From the NCBI GenBank assembly GCA_002378125.1, contig DFRF01000072.1:3905-16962 (forward strand): a DNA stretch of 13,058 nt. The letters are read 5' to 3'. Origin of the DNA: Rhodospirillaceae bacterium UBA3470. GTDB taxonomy: Bacteria; Pseudomonadota; Alphaproteobacteria; Rhodospirillales; Casp-alpha2. Position 1 is the first letter of the stretch. Every line of letters starts with the position of its first letter. The notes beneath the pieces were generated by a model that did no database searches, was not told the origin of the DNA, and was given only the letters and a program-made list of their open reading frames with translations. Positions 12,764 to 13,058 of this stretch are shown here, piece by piece. A program made the position numbers and the translations under genes.

Positions 12764-13058
12764 ATGAGTGCCGTGCTGGCTGATTTGCTTGCCGAGCGCG
12801 ATTACCTGATGGCGGACGGGGCCACGGGAACTAACGCCTTTGAATTGGGCTTGAAGCCGGGTAGTCCGCCGGATCTATGGAATATAGACGATCCGGAGAA
12901 ACCTAAAAGCCTCTACCAGGCCTTCGTGGATGCGGGCGCGGACATCATCTTGACCAATACCTTTGGGTCAAACCCGCACCGGCTGATCCTCGACAAGATG
13001 GATCACAAGTACAAAGAGCTTAACGTCAACGGTGCGAAACTGGCCCGCGAAGGGGCGG
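12764..13058 (+). CDS. Homocysteine S-methyltransferase (betaine-homocysteine type), N-terminal part, cut by window edge
   Basis: The first 98 codons of a larger gene. The frame opens MSAVLADLLAERDYLMADGA and continues with TGTNAFELGL, DLWNIDDPE, FVDAGADIILTNTFGSNPHR and ELNVNGAKLARE. These are the first strands of the homocysteine methyltransferase (beta/alpha)8 barrel, including the DGATGT and TNTFG motifs. The zinc-ligand cysteines lie further along and are outside the window. Members transfer a methyl group from betaine, dimethylsulfoniopropionate or similar donors, or from methyltetrahydrofolate as the N-terminal domain of MetH, to homocysteine. The 'ERDYLMADGATGTN' start resembles stand-alone BmtB/BHMT-like enzymes. 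Tight coupling to the DUF1289 gene is visible (2-nt gap). Confidence 0.85.
   Translation, partial: MSAVLADLLAERDYLMADGATGTNAFELGLKPGSPPDLWNIDDPEKPKSLYQAFVDAGADIILTNTFGSNPHRLILDKMDHKYKELNVNGAKLAREGA

Noticed and set aside
1..13058. Insertion sequences, CRISPR arrays, tRNA or rRNA genes, attachment sites
   Set aside because: No transposase or integrase motifs, no regularly spaced repeats and no RNA-gene signatures were seen on either strand.

Overview
The window looks like a chromosomal stretch from an alphaproteobacterium, probably a free-living heterotroph. The main taxonomic clue is an intact gapR (DUF2312), a nucleoid protein nearly restricted to Alphaproteobacteria. The DUF1289 protein, the N-formylglutamate amidohydrolase and the two TauD-type dioxygenases fit that group. 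No rRNA, tRNA, CRISPR array, integrase or complete insertion sequence was seen. All assignments come from reading motifs; no database search was run.

Layout. Bases 1-89 (minus) hold the first 29 codons of an exported protein. A small AT-rich four-helix membrane protein (368-751, +) and an MFS transporter (998-2266, -) follow. An AT-rich, divergent YrdC/Sua5-like gene (2408-3094, +) is coupled to a glutathione S-transferase (3100-3711, +). The GST abuts with no gap a convergent two-gene operon read from 5501 down to 3712: a TauD/TfdA dioxygenase, then an L-threonate dehydrogenase-like enzyme. A nucleotide-sugar epimerase (5994-7049, -), an APS kinase cysC (7881-8483, +), gapR (8489-8734, -), an N-formylglutamate amidohydrolase (8941-9741, -) and a flavin reductase (9838-10323, +) come next. 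The right end has two plus-strand pairs: DUF1028 with a second TauD/TfdA enzyme (10968-12494), and a DUF1289 zinc/iron-type Cys protein with a homocysteine S-methyltransferase cut by the window edge (12579-13058).

The most notable content is in gaps that look empty when only long open frames are considered. Four gene remnants are readable: (1) the N-terminal part of an Old-Yellow-Enzyme-type NADH:flavin oxidoreductase (5562-5983, -), with stops and a frameshift; (2) the C-terminal part of a poly(3-hydroxyalkanoate) synthase, phaC (7371-7900, +), with a frameshift and two Trp-to-TAG changes; (3) a small ParB/Srx-like protein (10596-10844, -), with one internal TAG and a perfect ribosome binding site; (4) a short helical, coiled-coil-like reading frame directly behind it (10361-10599, -), frameshifted. 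The intact flanking genes use TAG as a normal terminator, so these are decay rather than recoding. The 5.5-10.9 kb segment is therefore an island where accessory genes are being lost between intact housekeeping genes.

Functionally the intact genes suggest oxidative and hydrolytic catabolism of small carboxylates or amino-acid derivatives (two 2-oxoglutarate/Fe(II) dioxygenases, a hydroxyacid dehydrogenase, N-formylglutamate hydrolysis, DUF1028, flavin reductase, methyl transfer to homocysteine). Substrates cannot be read from the sequence.
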